Below are positions 1-10,820 of a DNA stretch of 64,000 nucleotides, in pieces. Both the position numbers and the translations under genes were made by a program. Each line of letters starts with the position of its first letter. Positions within the stretch are counted from its first letter, which is position 1. Source of the stretch: Symbiotaphrina buchneri (Eukaryota > Ascomycota > Symbiotaphrinales > Symbiotaphrinaceae); assembly GCA_001599915.1 (NCBI GenBank), contig BCIG01000005.1, positions 785,030 through 849,029 on the forward strand, in the 5' to 3' direction. Below the pieces are notes generated by a model, which was not told where the DNA came from, searched no databases, and was given only the letters and a program-made list of their open reading frames with translations.

Positions 1-1490
1 AGCCGGCTGAGAAGGACTCAGTGTTGGCGAGCGTGTTGCGGAAGCTCGGTGCTGTGTTGTACGTCAAACGAATATTCCGCAGTCATTGATGGTAAGTTGT
101 GCCACACCGGATGTTTCCTCCATTGCACCATACAGCATGATTCTCAACCACTATTTCAGATGTCAGACTCATACAACCACGTCTTCGGCCAATGCGTAAG
201 CTCGCACAACCGCAACCTGATTTCAGGCGGCAGCTCCGGTGGCGAAGGCGCCCTCGTTGGTGCCAAAGGCAGCATCCTCGGGATTGGCACGGATATCGGA
301 GGGTCGATTCGTATACCTGCTAACTTGCAGGGTCTCTATGCTTTGTCGCCTACCGTGGGCAGGCATCCTTATGGCCAGAAAGGGTGAGTAGCCAGACTAT
401 ATACTCGAAGGCAGTAATAACGACATGCAGCCCTCGGCAAGTGACGGTCCCACCGGTAGCGGGACCCATGACGAACGACCTCGAGAACATTGATGTCTAT
501 ATGGAGGCTCTCGAGTCAGCCGAGCCATGGAAGCTAGATCCCCAGATTGTGCCAATACCTTGGCGAAAAGATCTGGCCACGAGCACGAAGAAGCTAAAAA
601 TTGGGTTCATCATCGATGACGGCGTAGTTAAATGCCAACCGCCAGTCGAGCGCGCCATGAAGGAAACAATCGAGGTTTTACGTGCTGCTGGCCATGAAGG
701 CATCTGAACCCCGTCTCATCTTGACCTGCGAAAGCTGACTAGCTGCAGTCTTTGAATGGGATGCCAGCACACATGGATATGCATACAAACTCTGGCTCAA
801 AGGCGTGCTTGCCGACGGCGGCGAGAACTGCAAGAAACTCTGCGACCTGACGGGCGAGCCGCTGATCCAAGGCATGCTCGTCGGCACCGACGTCGATCTC
901 ATGACGACTTCTGAGCTGCACCACGTATGCCTCCCTACCTCCCACCCCCAAGACTTTTCCCTCCCACTTTTACATCGCAACCCCCCAACGGCATCAAATG
1001 CTAATTCCCTCCCTTCATAGCTCAACATGGCCAAAGCCGCCTACGAATCCGCCTATCTCACGCGGTGGACCGAGTCGGGCATCGACGCGCTGATCATGCC
1101 GTGCCTGCCGTGGGTCGGCTTCAAGCCGTGGACCTGGGTCAAGAGCCAGCAATACGTCGGCTACACGTCCATCTGGAACCTGCTGAACTACGCCACGGTG
1201 GCGATGCCGGTGACGACGGCGAGTGTCGAGAAAGATCAGCCCGCCCAGGAGTGGAAAGAGCATAGGCCGAGGGGTGGCTCGGATGGGTTTAATTGGCGGC
1301 AGTGTAAGTTCCTAGTTCTATTAGATTGTTTTGGGGAGGGTGTGAAAGGGCAGGGCTGATGTGTGACTTAGATGATATCGAGCTGGTTAAGGGCATGCCG
1401 GTCGGGATCCAAGTCGTGGGCGGCAAGTTTGGCGATGAGAAGGCGGTTGCGGTGGCAAAGGTCATTGATGAGTTGTTGAAGAAGAGGTAG
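1..1490 (+). CDS. Amidase (amidase signature family), 5'-partial, frameshifted
   Basis: Hydrolyses a carboxamide to acid plus ammonia; resembles fungal general amidases/acetamidases. Exons read as <1-91, 160-383, 431-699, 749-924, 1021-1303 and 1372-1490. Visible motifs are LGAVLYVK (catalytic Lys), GGSSGGEGALVGAKGS (cis-Ser loop) and GIGTDIGGSIRIPA (nucleophile Ser), followed by GPMT and a C-terminal VKGMPVGIQVVGGKFGDE. The gene starts left of the window. Two oddities: at about 62-70 the frame changes between LYVK and TNIPQSLM, as if one A were lost from an A-run, and intron 700-748 has a GC donor, required by the frame (HEVFEWDAS). The rest reads cleanly, so either a sequencing indel or a recent pseudogene is possible. 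Family assignment is firm; substrate is unknown. Confidence 0.88.
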
Positions 1491-3000
1491 AGGTGTGGAC
1501 AGGCTGGAACGAAACGTGGAAACATGCCATCAATGGTATGGAATTAATTATATATATGCTTAGGACAGATAGACATGAGATCCTAACGGATGACTATCTC
1601 GCGATGTCCTTGACAGATAGGTGTTATGCTAGCACCAAGTCAGGCGCCTAGATGGAGACCCAGAATAGTCTGGATTGTCCTAATTGGTATCCTTCCCTGA
1701 ATCACTCACGGCGAGATCGGTTTCTTCCATATCCGTAACATACCATCAATTTGTCTCATCCTGACCCGGCCAATTCTTTTCTTCTCCCCTCCCACAGCCC
1801 TTCTACGGTGCTGACAGAGTGCTGACATTGTAACATTCACCGCGTCCAGCTTTGACCGGAGCAATACAGTCTGACACCATACAAACCATACAAATGACCT
1901 ATTTTCTGGTGCCAATGTGGCTTGCACGTGTGGGACATCTGAAGCCTGGACACTCTTTTCCCCTAGACAGTCGAAACATCACATCAGAAAAAGGAAACAT
2001 CCCGACCGTCAGAGATCGAGTCTACGATCCCTAGGCCACGCCACAAAAAATCCACAGCAGCATCTCGGGGGAAACGTTGCCAACTTTAACTAAACAACTG
2101 AAAGATTCCAAATTGCGCGAATTCCTTGCGTGAGGAAGTGGTTAGTCGCATCTAGACCAGGGCGGCTCGCGGGCTCGCGGCACGCAGCATCGCCGGATGA
2201 GGAGAGATGGCGCGCGCGAACTTTCCCCGCAACATCAACGGTCTCGCCGGTTCCAGACAAAGGCGCGCCAAGTTCCAACGCTTATGCGAGATTCCTACCA
2301 CCCGAGCACCGTTGCCCATCGGACACTACGAGTACACGTACATGTACGTCTACGAAGAGCGACGTAGTGCATGGCGCAATGACGATCTCCCGCGCTGGAA
2401 CCTCAGCGGTGGTTCCTCGCTGGCCAATGAGCCATCTCCCTCACGAAGGCTTCCCCGGGCGCCATGCACGCATGCGGTGACCCAGATCTCTGGCGTGCGC
2501 ACTCCAACAACGGCGCCAGTGCGATTCGCGAGGCCCTAGAGGACTAGGACATTCTGGCCGAGGCGTTGATTGGTGACGCGATCGATGATCCTGCGTGGTG
2601 TTCCGATCCCTCTTTCCGCCTAGGAAGGAGGAAGTCCGCCATCTCCGAACCAGTCTGAGGGGAGGTTAGCTTTGAGTTTACCTAAGAGAACCGTGGCCCT
2701 AAGAGCCGGCCGGAAAGCAGCCGTTATATACGTCAGAACACCATTATTTGAGTCTTAACGGTCTCGAATCGGCCCACTCGCTAAGACTTGGGGTTGTTTG
2801 CAGGGCCAGACCCTCTCCTTCCGCGCTGCACATCCTCGGCATTCCATCATCCCAGACTTACTGTCGACAAATCTGCAACCCACTTTTCACGACTTCTGGC
2901 TTGAGCTCATGAGAATGTGCATTCGTGACGCTCTGCAGTCCATCGTCCGCCTCTAGATCGAAGGATCGTCGGGCTTGCTGCCCATGTCCCCCAGCGCATC
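1491..3000. other. Intergenic, no gene seen
   Basis: About 1.5 kb between the amidase stop and the rhodopsin-like start. Short open frames on both strands show no family motif, no splice structure and no conserved-looking protein. No tRNA B-box or transposon feature was seen. Confidence 0.6.
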
Positions 3001-4488
3001 ATGGACGTCGCAGGCAGGCGTCTTGAGGTCCCGGCTACCGCATTACAGGGCATACCATCACCTCCTGACGGGCTCGATATCCATGAAGACGATGGCCATC
3101 TGCTGATAATAGCAGCGGCGATACTGATGCCGGCTGCATTGATCGCAGTAATCCTTCGGTTTATATCGAGGCGGATACAAGGCTTGAAATGGTCCGCGAA
3201 CGACTGGCTTATTGTAGCGGCATTGGTGCGACACATGGCTCTTCGTGATGTCCAGTCCACGCTCGCTGACTTGAAAGCCAGATGTTCTCTTATGGATGCA
3301 CCGCCATTGCTCTAGCCAGTAGGTTTTGACGGTCACCTCTCTCTCTTGCCTGTCTAACCCTTTGAGATTTGCGGAACGGCAGCGGGAAGCATATCTGGGT
3401 CTTGAACCTTGACGACCTCGCCAAGCATAACATGGTAAGAAGCGCTTTTTCCGCTGGGGCCTTCCCAATTGCTGACCGGGCTGCAAGTATCTCTACGCTT
3501 TCGAAATCGTTTACGGCTTTGCCATCACCTGCATCAAATACTCCGTCCTTGTGTTCTATTACCACATCTTCCCTCTACCGCTCGTTCGAAAAATGGTCTG
3601 GGTGGTGGCAGCAGTCGCCACCTGCTGGATGCTCTCGATCGATATCACTGCCTCTGCTGAATGCGCGCCGGTACGCTATCTATGGGAGCAATTCTACGGC
3701 TTAGCCGGTCATTGCATTGAATTCCGCGCCTTCTTTTGCGCCAACGGCATTTCAAACATGGTCATCGACCTCTTCATCCTGGGCATGCCGCTGCCCTTCG
3801 TCTGGAGCCTGAAAGTCAGCAAGAGCCAGAAATTCGCCGTGTCTGGCATCTTTCTCGTCGGTATCGTGTATGTGCCGTCCATTCCAGTGCACGATCATGA
3901 GCTGACAACAGCAGCGCGTGTGTCGCTAGTGGCTTCCGCCTGTACACCCTGACCCAAATTACTGGGGCCGACTTCACCTGTGCGTTACCGAATCCGTCCC
4001 AACATCTTTCTCTCCCGTTCTAATCTGCCGTCACAGGGAACTACTTCGGGCCCAGCCTCTGGTCCGTCGTCGAAGTCCACCTGGGCATCATAACCGCCTG
4101 CCTGCTCACCCTACGGCCTCTAATACGCGCTATCAAGCCACACTGGCTACACAGCCACAACATTCACAGCCCGCCCGGAGGCGGCACGGGTTACGCGCCC
4201 AGCAAACATTCCTTCTCGCGCAGCAATCGCAGCAATTCCCATGACCTGGGCCTGGTAAGTCTTGGTCGTGACGAGTCGTTCCTGGCGCCGGTGAGGACCC
4301 TGACGCGGGACGTGCGGGTTGAGGGTGCGCCGGAGATGGATGAGGAGGCGGCGCGGATGACGCCCGGTATTGCTGTGCAGAGGGATTTTGATTGGGATTT
4401 GAAGTGTGCGGAGGGAGGAAGGAGTGAGGGAGAGAGTGAGGAGAGAAAAGGAGAGGTTTCGGGAGCGGGGTTCGGGTCGCGGGTCTGA
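3001..4488 (+). CDS. Fungal rhodopsin-like / PTH11-type integral membrane protein
   Basis: Six exons (3001-3225, 3282-3318, 3367-3434, 3488-3867, 3915-3979, 4037-4488) give about 408 residues. The N-terminal half holds a run of hydrophobic segments consistent with seven membrane helices. Family landmarks are FISRRIQGLKWSANDWLIVAA, then FSYGCTAIA, GSGKHIWVLNLDDL, YLYAFEIVYGFAIT and a conserved CANGISNMVIDLFILGMPLP stretch. The C-terminal 130 residues are a polar, charged cytoplasmic tail rich in Ser, Glu and Arg. Members of this large expanded family are putative surface sensors; the ligand is unknown. The ATG at 3001 is the first in frame and places the first helix normally. Intact. Confidence 0.85.
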
Positions 4489-5326
4489 GCTATACCAGCG
4501 TTCATTAATATTTTTGTGTTGACTGTATGCCAAGTTTGGTCGGATACCAAAACTTTCTGTCCGGTGCGGGTCACTGTTCATTTTCTTGAACTTAATTACT
4601 GTACAGCGTACGAGCAGGATTATTTCTAATCTAGTCCACTGGGGAGCAATGCATTGCTTTCACCCCGTCTGCCTCCTATCCGGGACAACAGAAGGTGCAG
4701 GCTTCCAGTCGCCGCCTCATTGAGCCTTTGATTGACGAACTTCAATCTTCCTGCCACTCTCTGGAAAACAGAGGGTCTTATTCTTCAAGTGCCCCGCCTG
4801 CGGATTGTCTTGCAGGTTACGGGATGATAATAATAATTCATTATGTGATATCCCGGACCAGTGCTGTTTGATTGTTTCCTCGCCCCTTGAGGTGCGCAAG
4901 CTGTGATTGGTCCAGGTCCTGGATTCGCGCCGGTGTCGGATGTTCCGACACCGGTTCCCGCCCTCCCTATCGGGCCCGCCGTGAGAGTGGGGCCTATCTG
5001 CGATAACGACAACCTATCTAAACTTTATGTAAGGAACAACTGGATATACTCCGTAGCAATATCACACCCTTGAATGCATTTGAGTCTCGTATTTATCCCT
5101 CTAAGGATTGAGAGCCGAGGAAGAGAAGCGATCTGCAGCAGCTCGACGTGTGATAGCTACAGCGGTATCTGCCTCAGCAGGTGGAATTGCCGAGCTCGCG
5201 TGGGTCTCCGCGACGCAACGGCCAAATATATCATACTGCATTGATCATTGCACTGCCGGACCACCCTTCTCCTTTGAGGCATCCACCGCTCAGCTCGCCA
5301 AAGCCGGGCAGAATCCTACCGCAACG
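4489..5326. other. Intergenic / promoter of the hydantoinase gene
   Basis: 838 bases without a supported gene. I count six HGATAR words on the two strands (about 4826, 4967, 4994, 5001, 5014 and 5151), against about 2.5 expected in random equal-base sequence. See the separate entry for the tight group. Confidence 0.6.
4967..5019. promoter_or_regulatory. Cluster of four GATA-factor sites
   Basis: Four HGATAR words fall within 53 bases: CTATCG at 4967, CTATCT at 4994, CGATAA at 5001 and CTATCT at 5014. They lie about 310-360 bases upstream of the hydantoinase start. HGATAR is the known binding word of AreA/Nit2-type nitrogen regulators, and paired or clustered sites are the usual functional form. 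Binding itself is inferred. Confidence 0.5.
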
Positions 5327-8300
5327 ATGGGTTCCATGGGCGCCGCGCCCGCGCACTTGCGCATCGGCGTCGACGTCGGCGGTAAGCTCCCTTCCTCCTC
5401 TCCCCAGTCCTTCCTCACCCCAGCCAACCCCGGGCCCTCCCTTACCCGCCCTGCCTTGTTTGCAGCTCTCTACTAACATGCCGGGCCCTGCGGTACAGGC
5501 ACGAACACGGACTCGGTGCTGCTGGACTACTCGCAGCGGGACGCAGCGCACCGGGGCGTGATCGCGTGGTTCAAGACGCCGACGACGCCGGATGTGACGG
5601 ATGGCATCGAGATTGCGGTTAGAGCCGTCACTGAGCAGGCGGGGATTGATGCGAAGCAGGTTTCAAGTTTGATTATTGGGACTACGGTGAGTACTTTTAC
5701 TCTTTCTTTTTCATATCGCTGCTGGCTTGCTGGCTTCGTCCTTTGGCCGCGGGAGACGATGGTGGTTTTGCCGAGCAGGGGAGGAGTGAGTCTGGCTGAC
5801 TGTGTGTGGGCTGGTGGATGTAGCACTTCATCAATGCTATTGTCGAACAGGATGAGCGCCGCCTGGAGAAGGTCGGTGTCATACGCCTGTCGGCGGGATT
5901 CTCGAGGCATGCGCCGCCGTTCGTGGATTTCCCGGCTGCTCTGAAAGAAAGTAAGTTTTGCTTACAGTCACTTCCACTGGAATTGATTTGTTGACCTGCG
6001 TCGTAGTCATGTGCGGGCATTACGCATGGGTTGATGGTGGCCTTCAAATTGATGGCTCTCTGATCCAGCCTTTGAAGCCTGAGCAGATCATCGAGCAGTG
6101 CGCTATCTTGAAAGAGAAGGGCATTCGCAATGTGGTGATCTGCGGGATCTACTCTCCTATCGATGAGGAGTATCGCCAGGAGAAGGTGGCCAGAGACATT
6201 GTCCTGCGTGAGATGGGAAATGTGAATGTCGTTTGCTCCCATCAAGGTATGTCCTGTTCCTTATAATTCACGTCCGGTATTGACAAACCGCAGTGGCCAA
6301 CATCGGCTTTCTGGAGAGAGAAAACGCATCGATCCTGAATGCTTCGATTCTGAGCTTCGCCAAACGCACTGTGCGCGGCTTTCGACGTGCTATGCATAGG
6401 CTGAACCTGACCTGCCCACTCTTCTTGACCCAGAACGACGGTACACTCGTCGACGCCGACTCTGCAGCAAGGCTACCAATCAGGACTTGCTCGTCCGGTC
6501 CCACGAACTCAATGCGGGGCGCTGCCTTCTTGAGCAATATGGAGAATGCACGCCAGGGTGAGAGGAAGAGCATGATGGTCGTCGACATTGGTGGCACGAC
6601 GACTGACGTTGGAGTCCTCCTGCCAAGTGGCTTTCCACGCCAGGCAGCTGCGTACGTCGATGTAGCGGGTGTACGGATCAATTACTCGATGCCGCATGTG
6701 GAGAGCATCGGTCTGGGTGGTGGCTCGATTGTGCGTTCGGAGGGTGACAAGGTGACAGTGGGCCCGGACTCGGTGGGGTATAACATCTTGACGGAAGCGC
6801 TTGTTTTCGGTGGGAAGGTCATGACAGCCACCGATGTGGTTGTTGCTGCTGGGCGGGCGGATGATGTGGGAGATAAGATCAAGGTCAAGGGAATTTCTTC
6901 TGAAGTGCTGGATAAGGCACAGAAGCGGATCAAGAAGATGCTGGAGAACATTATTGATCGGATGAAGACTAGTCCGGAGCCCATCACGGTGCTGCTCGTG
7001 GGTGGAGGAAGCATTGTTGCGCCTGATCAGCTGGACGGAGTGGACAATGTGGTCAGACCGCCCTTCTTTAACGTTGCCAACGCCGTTGGAGCGGCCATTG
7101 CAAAGGTATGTCCTGTGACTGTTTAGTCTTTATTCTATCTCATGGGCCTAAATTATCTAGGTGAGCGGGACCATCGACACGGTCGAGAGCACGGCGACAC
7201 GGACCATTGCCCAAGTCGTCGAAGAAGCCAAGGGCAAGGCGCTCGCCCGCGCCGTTGCCCAAGGCGCCCAAGCCGACAGTGTGCGGACGGCCGAAGTCGA
7301 CACGATCCCTCTGCAATACGTCGCGAACCAAGTACGCGTCATCATCAAAGCGGCCGGCGACCTGGACATCCACCGAATGAGCGAGCAGCAAGCGGGCGCC
7401 GAGGCGGCGGCCATGGAGAGCGAAGACGACCAGCCCGAAGCGGTCAAGGTCAAGAAGGAGAAGGTCAAGGAGGAGGCGGCGGAGTTTGATATCGAGGCGT
7501 ATAGACCCCGGATTGTGGATAGTGAGTGGTGGGTCTCCGAGAAGGACCTGGAGTGGATCGCGGCGGGGAATTATGTCCTGGGCTGTGCAGGTGAGTTTTC
7601 CCTGGCGTTACCTTAATGAGTATGGCGAGGCTGAAGTGAAAGGTGGTGGCTCGCCGTATCCCGAGTTCCTCCAGTTGCGGGAAATGGTGCGTCAGGGATA
7701 TACAATGAGGATTGTGGATCCGTACGACCTCCCTGCAGACGGTATAGTTGTGTGGGGCGGCCATATGGGCAGTCCACAGGTCAGCACTGAGAAGCTGCCT
7801 GCAGACGAGTAGGTCCCATGAATGTTGAGGTTCAGCGATAGGTGATTGCTAATGGATCCAGGTTCGCGGAAGCCATCGCGGATCTGAACGAACACTTGGG
7901 CCTCAAAGAATTTGCCGCAACCATGAACGTCGAGATCGGAGGCGGAAACGGCCTTCAGTCGCTCATCATCGGGTCTACGAAGTACTTTAACAAGCCAGCC
8001 GTCGACGCGGATCTCATGGGTCGAGCGTATCCTACTGTATGTTTACTCTGCTCCCTCGATCTGAGATCTTGAACCCCCACTCACACTACCAGTTCCATCA
8101 AATCACGGTGAACGTCTATCAGTCGGACCACTCCCCCCTACTGCCATCCGCAATATCCAGTACGTCCCCTGCCCCCGCCCTCAACACACGCTACGAGTAC
8201 TAACCACCTCCAGGCGGCGATGGCAACACCGTGATCATGACCAAAGCCAAAGACGACACGTTCATCGACCGCGCTCTCCGCGCCGCCTGCGGGGAGATGG

Positions 8301-9063
8301 GTTCGCACGTGGGCATGGCCTCGAACCCCGTGAGCGTAGAAACCGTGCGCACACAAGCCGTGCTGCGGACTTTCTCGCTCTCCTGGCGCATCGGGCGCGC
8401 GGTCGCGCGGTCGCAGACAAACATCAGGGGCGTGGCGGACGCCATCATCAACGAGGTTGGCGGGCCCGAGACGGCGTGCAAGCTGTTCGAAGGCAAGATC
8501 GTTAGTGTTGAGCGCCGGCTGTTTAAGGGCCATACGTATGGCGAGATCGTCATCGAGCCGCTGGCGGAGGATGAGGAGGAGGGTGGGGCCGGAGCGGGAG
8601 GGGAGTTTTCAGGGAGGGTGATGATTCCGTTTAAGAATGAGAATCTGTTTGTGAGGCATACGGATGCCGCGGGGAAGGAGGCGGTAAGTCACTGGGGTCG
8701 TAATGCAAGGGCGTTGAGGAGTTGAACGTGGTCTAATTATTTGTCTGTGACAGATGCTGGCGACGGTGCCGGACCTCATTGCCGTGTTGGACTCGCAGAA
8801 TGGCCAGGCGCTGGGTGTGCCTGACTACCGCTATGGCTTGCGGTGCTTCGTGCTGGGCATCACGGCGTCCCCGCGGTGGACCGATACCCAGCGCGGCCTC
8901 GACTATGGCGGCCTGAAGGCTTTTGGGTAAGTTTTCGATCCTGATATGAATATGAAACTTAATATGTTGCTGAATATTTTCCGGTTGTAGGTATCCCGAC
9001 ATACCATATGTGCCCGTGGGAGTGTACAAGGAACCTAAGAGCGTGATCCAGGAGTACAGATAG
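5327..9063 (+). CDS. Hydantoinase/oxoprolinase (HyuA type) fused to a DUF917 domain
   Basis: Twelve exons (5327-5381, 5499-5686, 5824-5950, 6007-6246, 6294-7105, 7161-7590, 7643-7808, 7862-8036, 8093-8159, 8214-8683, 8754-8926, 8991-9063) keep one frame and give 991 residues. Residues 10-550 form an ASKHA-fold hydantoinase A half, with RIGVDVGGTNTDSVLLDYS near the start and the second phosphate motif VVDIGGTTTDVGVLLPSG, then GLGGGSIVR and a late LLVGGGSIV. Residues about 595-991 match DUF917 (GGGGSPYPE, VVWGGHMGSP, EIGGGNGLQSL). A charged Lys/Glu linker joins the halves. The likely reaction is ATP-dependent opening of a hydantoin or related five-membered cyclic amide; no HyuB subunit is fused here. 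All junctions are phase-consistent and no break is seen. Confidence 0.9.
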
Positions 9064-9542
9064 ATGGATGGATGGATTGTTGTTAGAACTTGCTTCGGTC
9101 ATCTAGAGCGATAGAAGCTATTGGCTATAGCTTGATAGACGAGGATATATGCCTATGGCGAATTAGCAATCGACTGGCTATTTTTTGGATCATCCTATTC
9201 TACATTCTCCTCCTCCTCATACATGTTCGAGGAGGAACAATCTCTCCAGCCCGCTGAGTGTCGCTATTGTTCTGGCGCATCTGGTGGGTGCCGGGAGGTG
9301 AATCGGTCGGGCCCGAGATAGAGTTGATCCCGAGCGCTAGCGTGCCGGGCGCTAATCTCGACGGGCCCGAAGTGGCTGCCCTCGCCCGACGGTCGAAGTA
9401 TATAAGAAAGGAGCGCAGCTGCATAAACCATAGCTCGTTCGAAAGACCTCAAAAGCGCACCCAAAAACCGAGAACTACGGCAAGATTTTAATCTACCTTC
9501 AAAATCTCTTTCTCGTAGAAATCCATCGCACCGCACGAAACT
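9064..9542. other. Intergenic between hydantoinase and flavin monooxygenase genes
   Basis: 479 bases. Apart from a short ATGG repeat just after the hydantoinase stop and a TATA-like word at 9399, nothing is recognised. Confidence 0.55.
9399..9405 (+). promoter_or_regulatory. TATA-like box of the flavin monooxygenase gene
   Basis: TATATAA lies 144 bases before the ATG of the monooxygenase, in a position that would leave a 5' leader of about 110 bases. The call rests on sequence and position only. Confidence 0.4.
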
Positions 9543-10820
9543 ATGGCGTCCACAACCACGCAGCCCGCAATCGCGATCCTCGGCGGCGGGCCCGCTGGCC
9601 TCACCCTCGCCCGCCTACTGCAAACACACGGTATCCGCACTACAGTCTTCGAGCGGGACGCCAGCTGCTCTAGCCGCTTACAAGGTGGCACGCTCGACCT
9701 GCACGCAGAATCCGGTCAATTGGCGTTGAAAGAAGCCGGGTTATGGGAGGAGTGCATGGCGAAGAAGCTCGTGCGATATGAAGCCGATGAACTGCGATTA
9801 CTGGACAAGAATGGGACGGTGTATATAAATGAGAGTGAAGGTCCTGAGGAGGACGAGCAGTCACAAAGCTGGCACGAGGAGGAGCACCGTGGAGATGGAG
9901 CAGAAAGCCACGACCGAGATCGTCCGGAGATGGACCGCAATGAGCTGCGCAAATTGTTGCTCGGTGGCCTGGACAAAGGAACAGTGCAGTGGAATCACAC
10001 GCTGAGTTCAGTCACGTCTAGCACCACGCATCCTGGCACGTACGATATCCATTTCTCCAACGCAACCAGCGCCCAAGGCTTCCATCTTGTCGTCGGCGCA
10101 GATAGTGCATGGTCACGCGTGCGACAACTGCTCTCCGAGCAGCTCCCCTTTTACTCGGGCACCAGCGGCGTCGAGCTGCATTACAAAGACGTCGCAACGC
10201 GGCATCTGGAGATCGCAAAGCTGGTCGGCGCAGGGAGTCTGATGGTGCCGAGCGACAATAAGCTGCTCATGGCGCAGCGTCTTGGGGACGGGAGTATGCG
10301 CTTGTATGCCTTTCTCCGGGCGTCAGAAGTGTGGGTCGAAGAGTGTGGAATCAACTTCACAAATCCGGAAGATGTCAGGGGTCAACTGGTGCGGCGGTAC
10401 TTCAGCGACTGGGCACCAGACATGAAGGATATGATTGCAGCATGTGACGACGAGGGTATCTTGCCTAGGAAGCTGCATATGCTGCCGGTCGGCTTCAGAT
10501 GGCAAGCACGTCCGGGAGTGACGCTCATTGGTGACGCGGCGCATCTGATGACGCCATTTGCGGGCGAAGGAGTCAATCTGGCGATGTTGGACGCTCTCAC
10601 GCTGGCCAAGGCTATCGTCAGCCAAAGCATGGCGCTGGAAAATGGAGATTTTACCGGCTTAGCGCAGGTGACGAAGATTCATGAAGAGCAGATGTTCGAA
10701 TATTCTCGCGAAAAGGCAGAGGAGACGGCGCGGAACATGGATTTGTTGTTCCAGGACGGGTTGCCAAAGAAGTTTGTGGAGGCTATGGAGGAGATGATGG
10801 CTGGAGGGCCTCCGCAATAG
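9543..10820 (+). CDS. TetX-like FAD-dependent monooxygenase
   Basis: Single exon, 425 residues, normal length for this family. The N-terminus has the Rossmann dinucleotide motif ILGGGPAGLTLARLLQ with ERDAS at the end of the second strand. LQGGTLDLHAESGQ and RPEMDRNELRKLL are hallmarks of the TetX branch of group A aromatic hydroxylases, and GDAAHLMTPFAGEGVNLAM is the FAD-pyrophosphate (GD) motif. It would use NAD(P)H and O2 to hydroxylate an aromatic or polyketide-like substrate in the cytosol. No signal peptide or membrane anchor is seen. It stands alone, with a hydantoinase upstream and a gene desert downstream, so its substrate cannot be inferred from context. Confidence 0.88.
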   Translation: MASTTTQPAIAILGGGPAGLTLARLLQTHGIRTTVFERDASCSSRLQGGTLDLHAESGQLALKEAGLWEECMAKKLVRYEADELRLLDKNGTVYINESEGPEEDEQSQSWHEEEHRGDGAESHDRDRPEMDRNELRKLLLGGLDKGTVQWNHTLSSVTSSTTHPGTYDIHFSNATSAQGFHLVVGADSAWSRVRQLLSEQLPFYSGTSGVELHYKDVATRHLEIAKLVGAGSLMVPSDNKLLMAQRLGDGSMRLYAFLRASEVWVEECGINFTNPEDVRGQLVRRYFSDWAPDMKDMIAACDDEGILPRKLHMLPVGFRWQARPGVTLIGDAAHLMTPFAGEGVNLAMLDALTLAKAIVSQSMALENGDFTGLAQVTKIHEEQMFEYSREKAEETARNMDLLFQDGLPKKFVEAMEEMMAGGPPQ

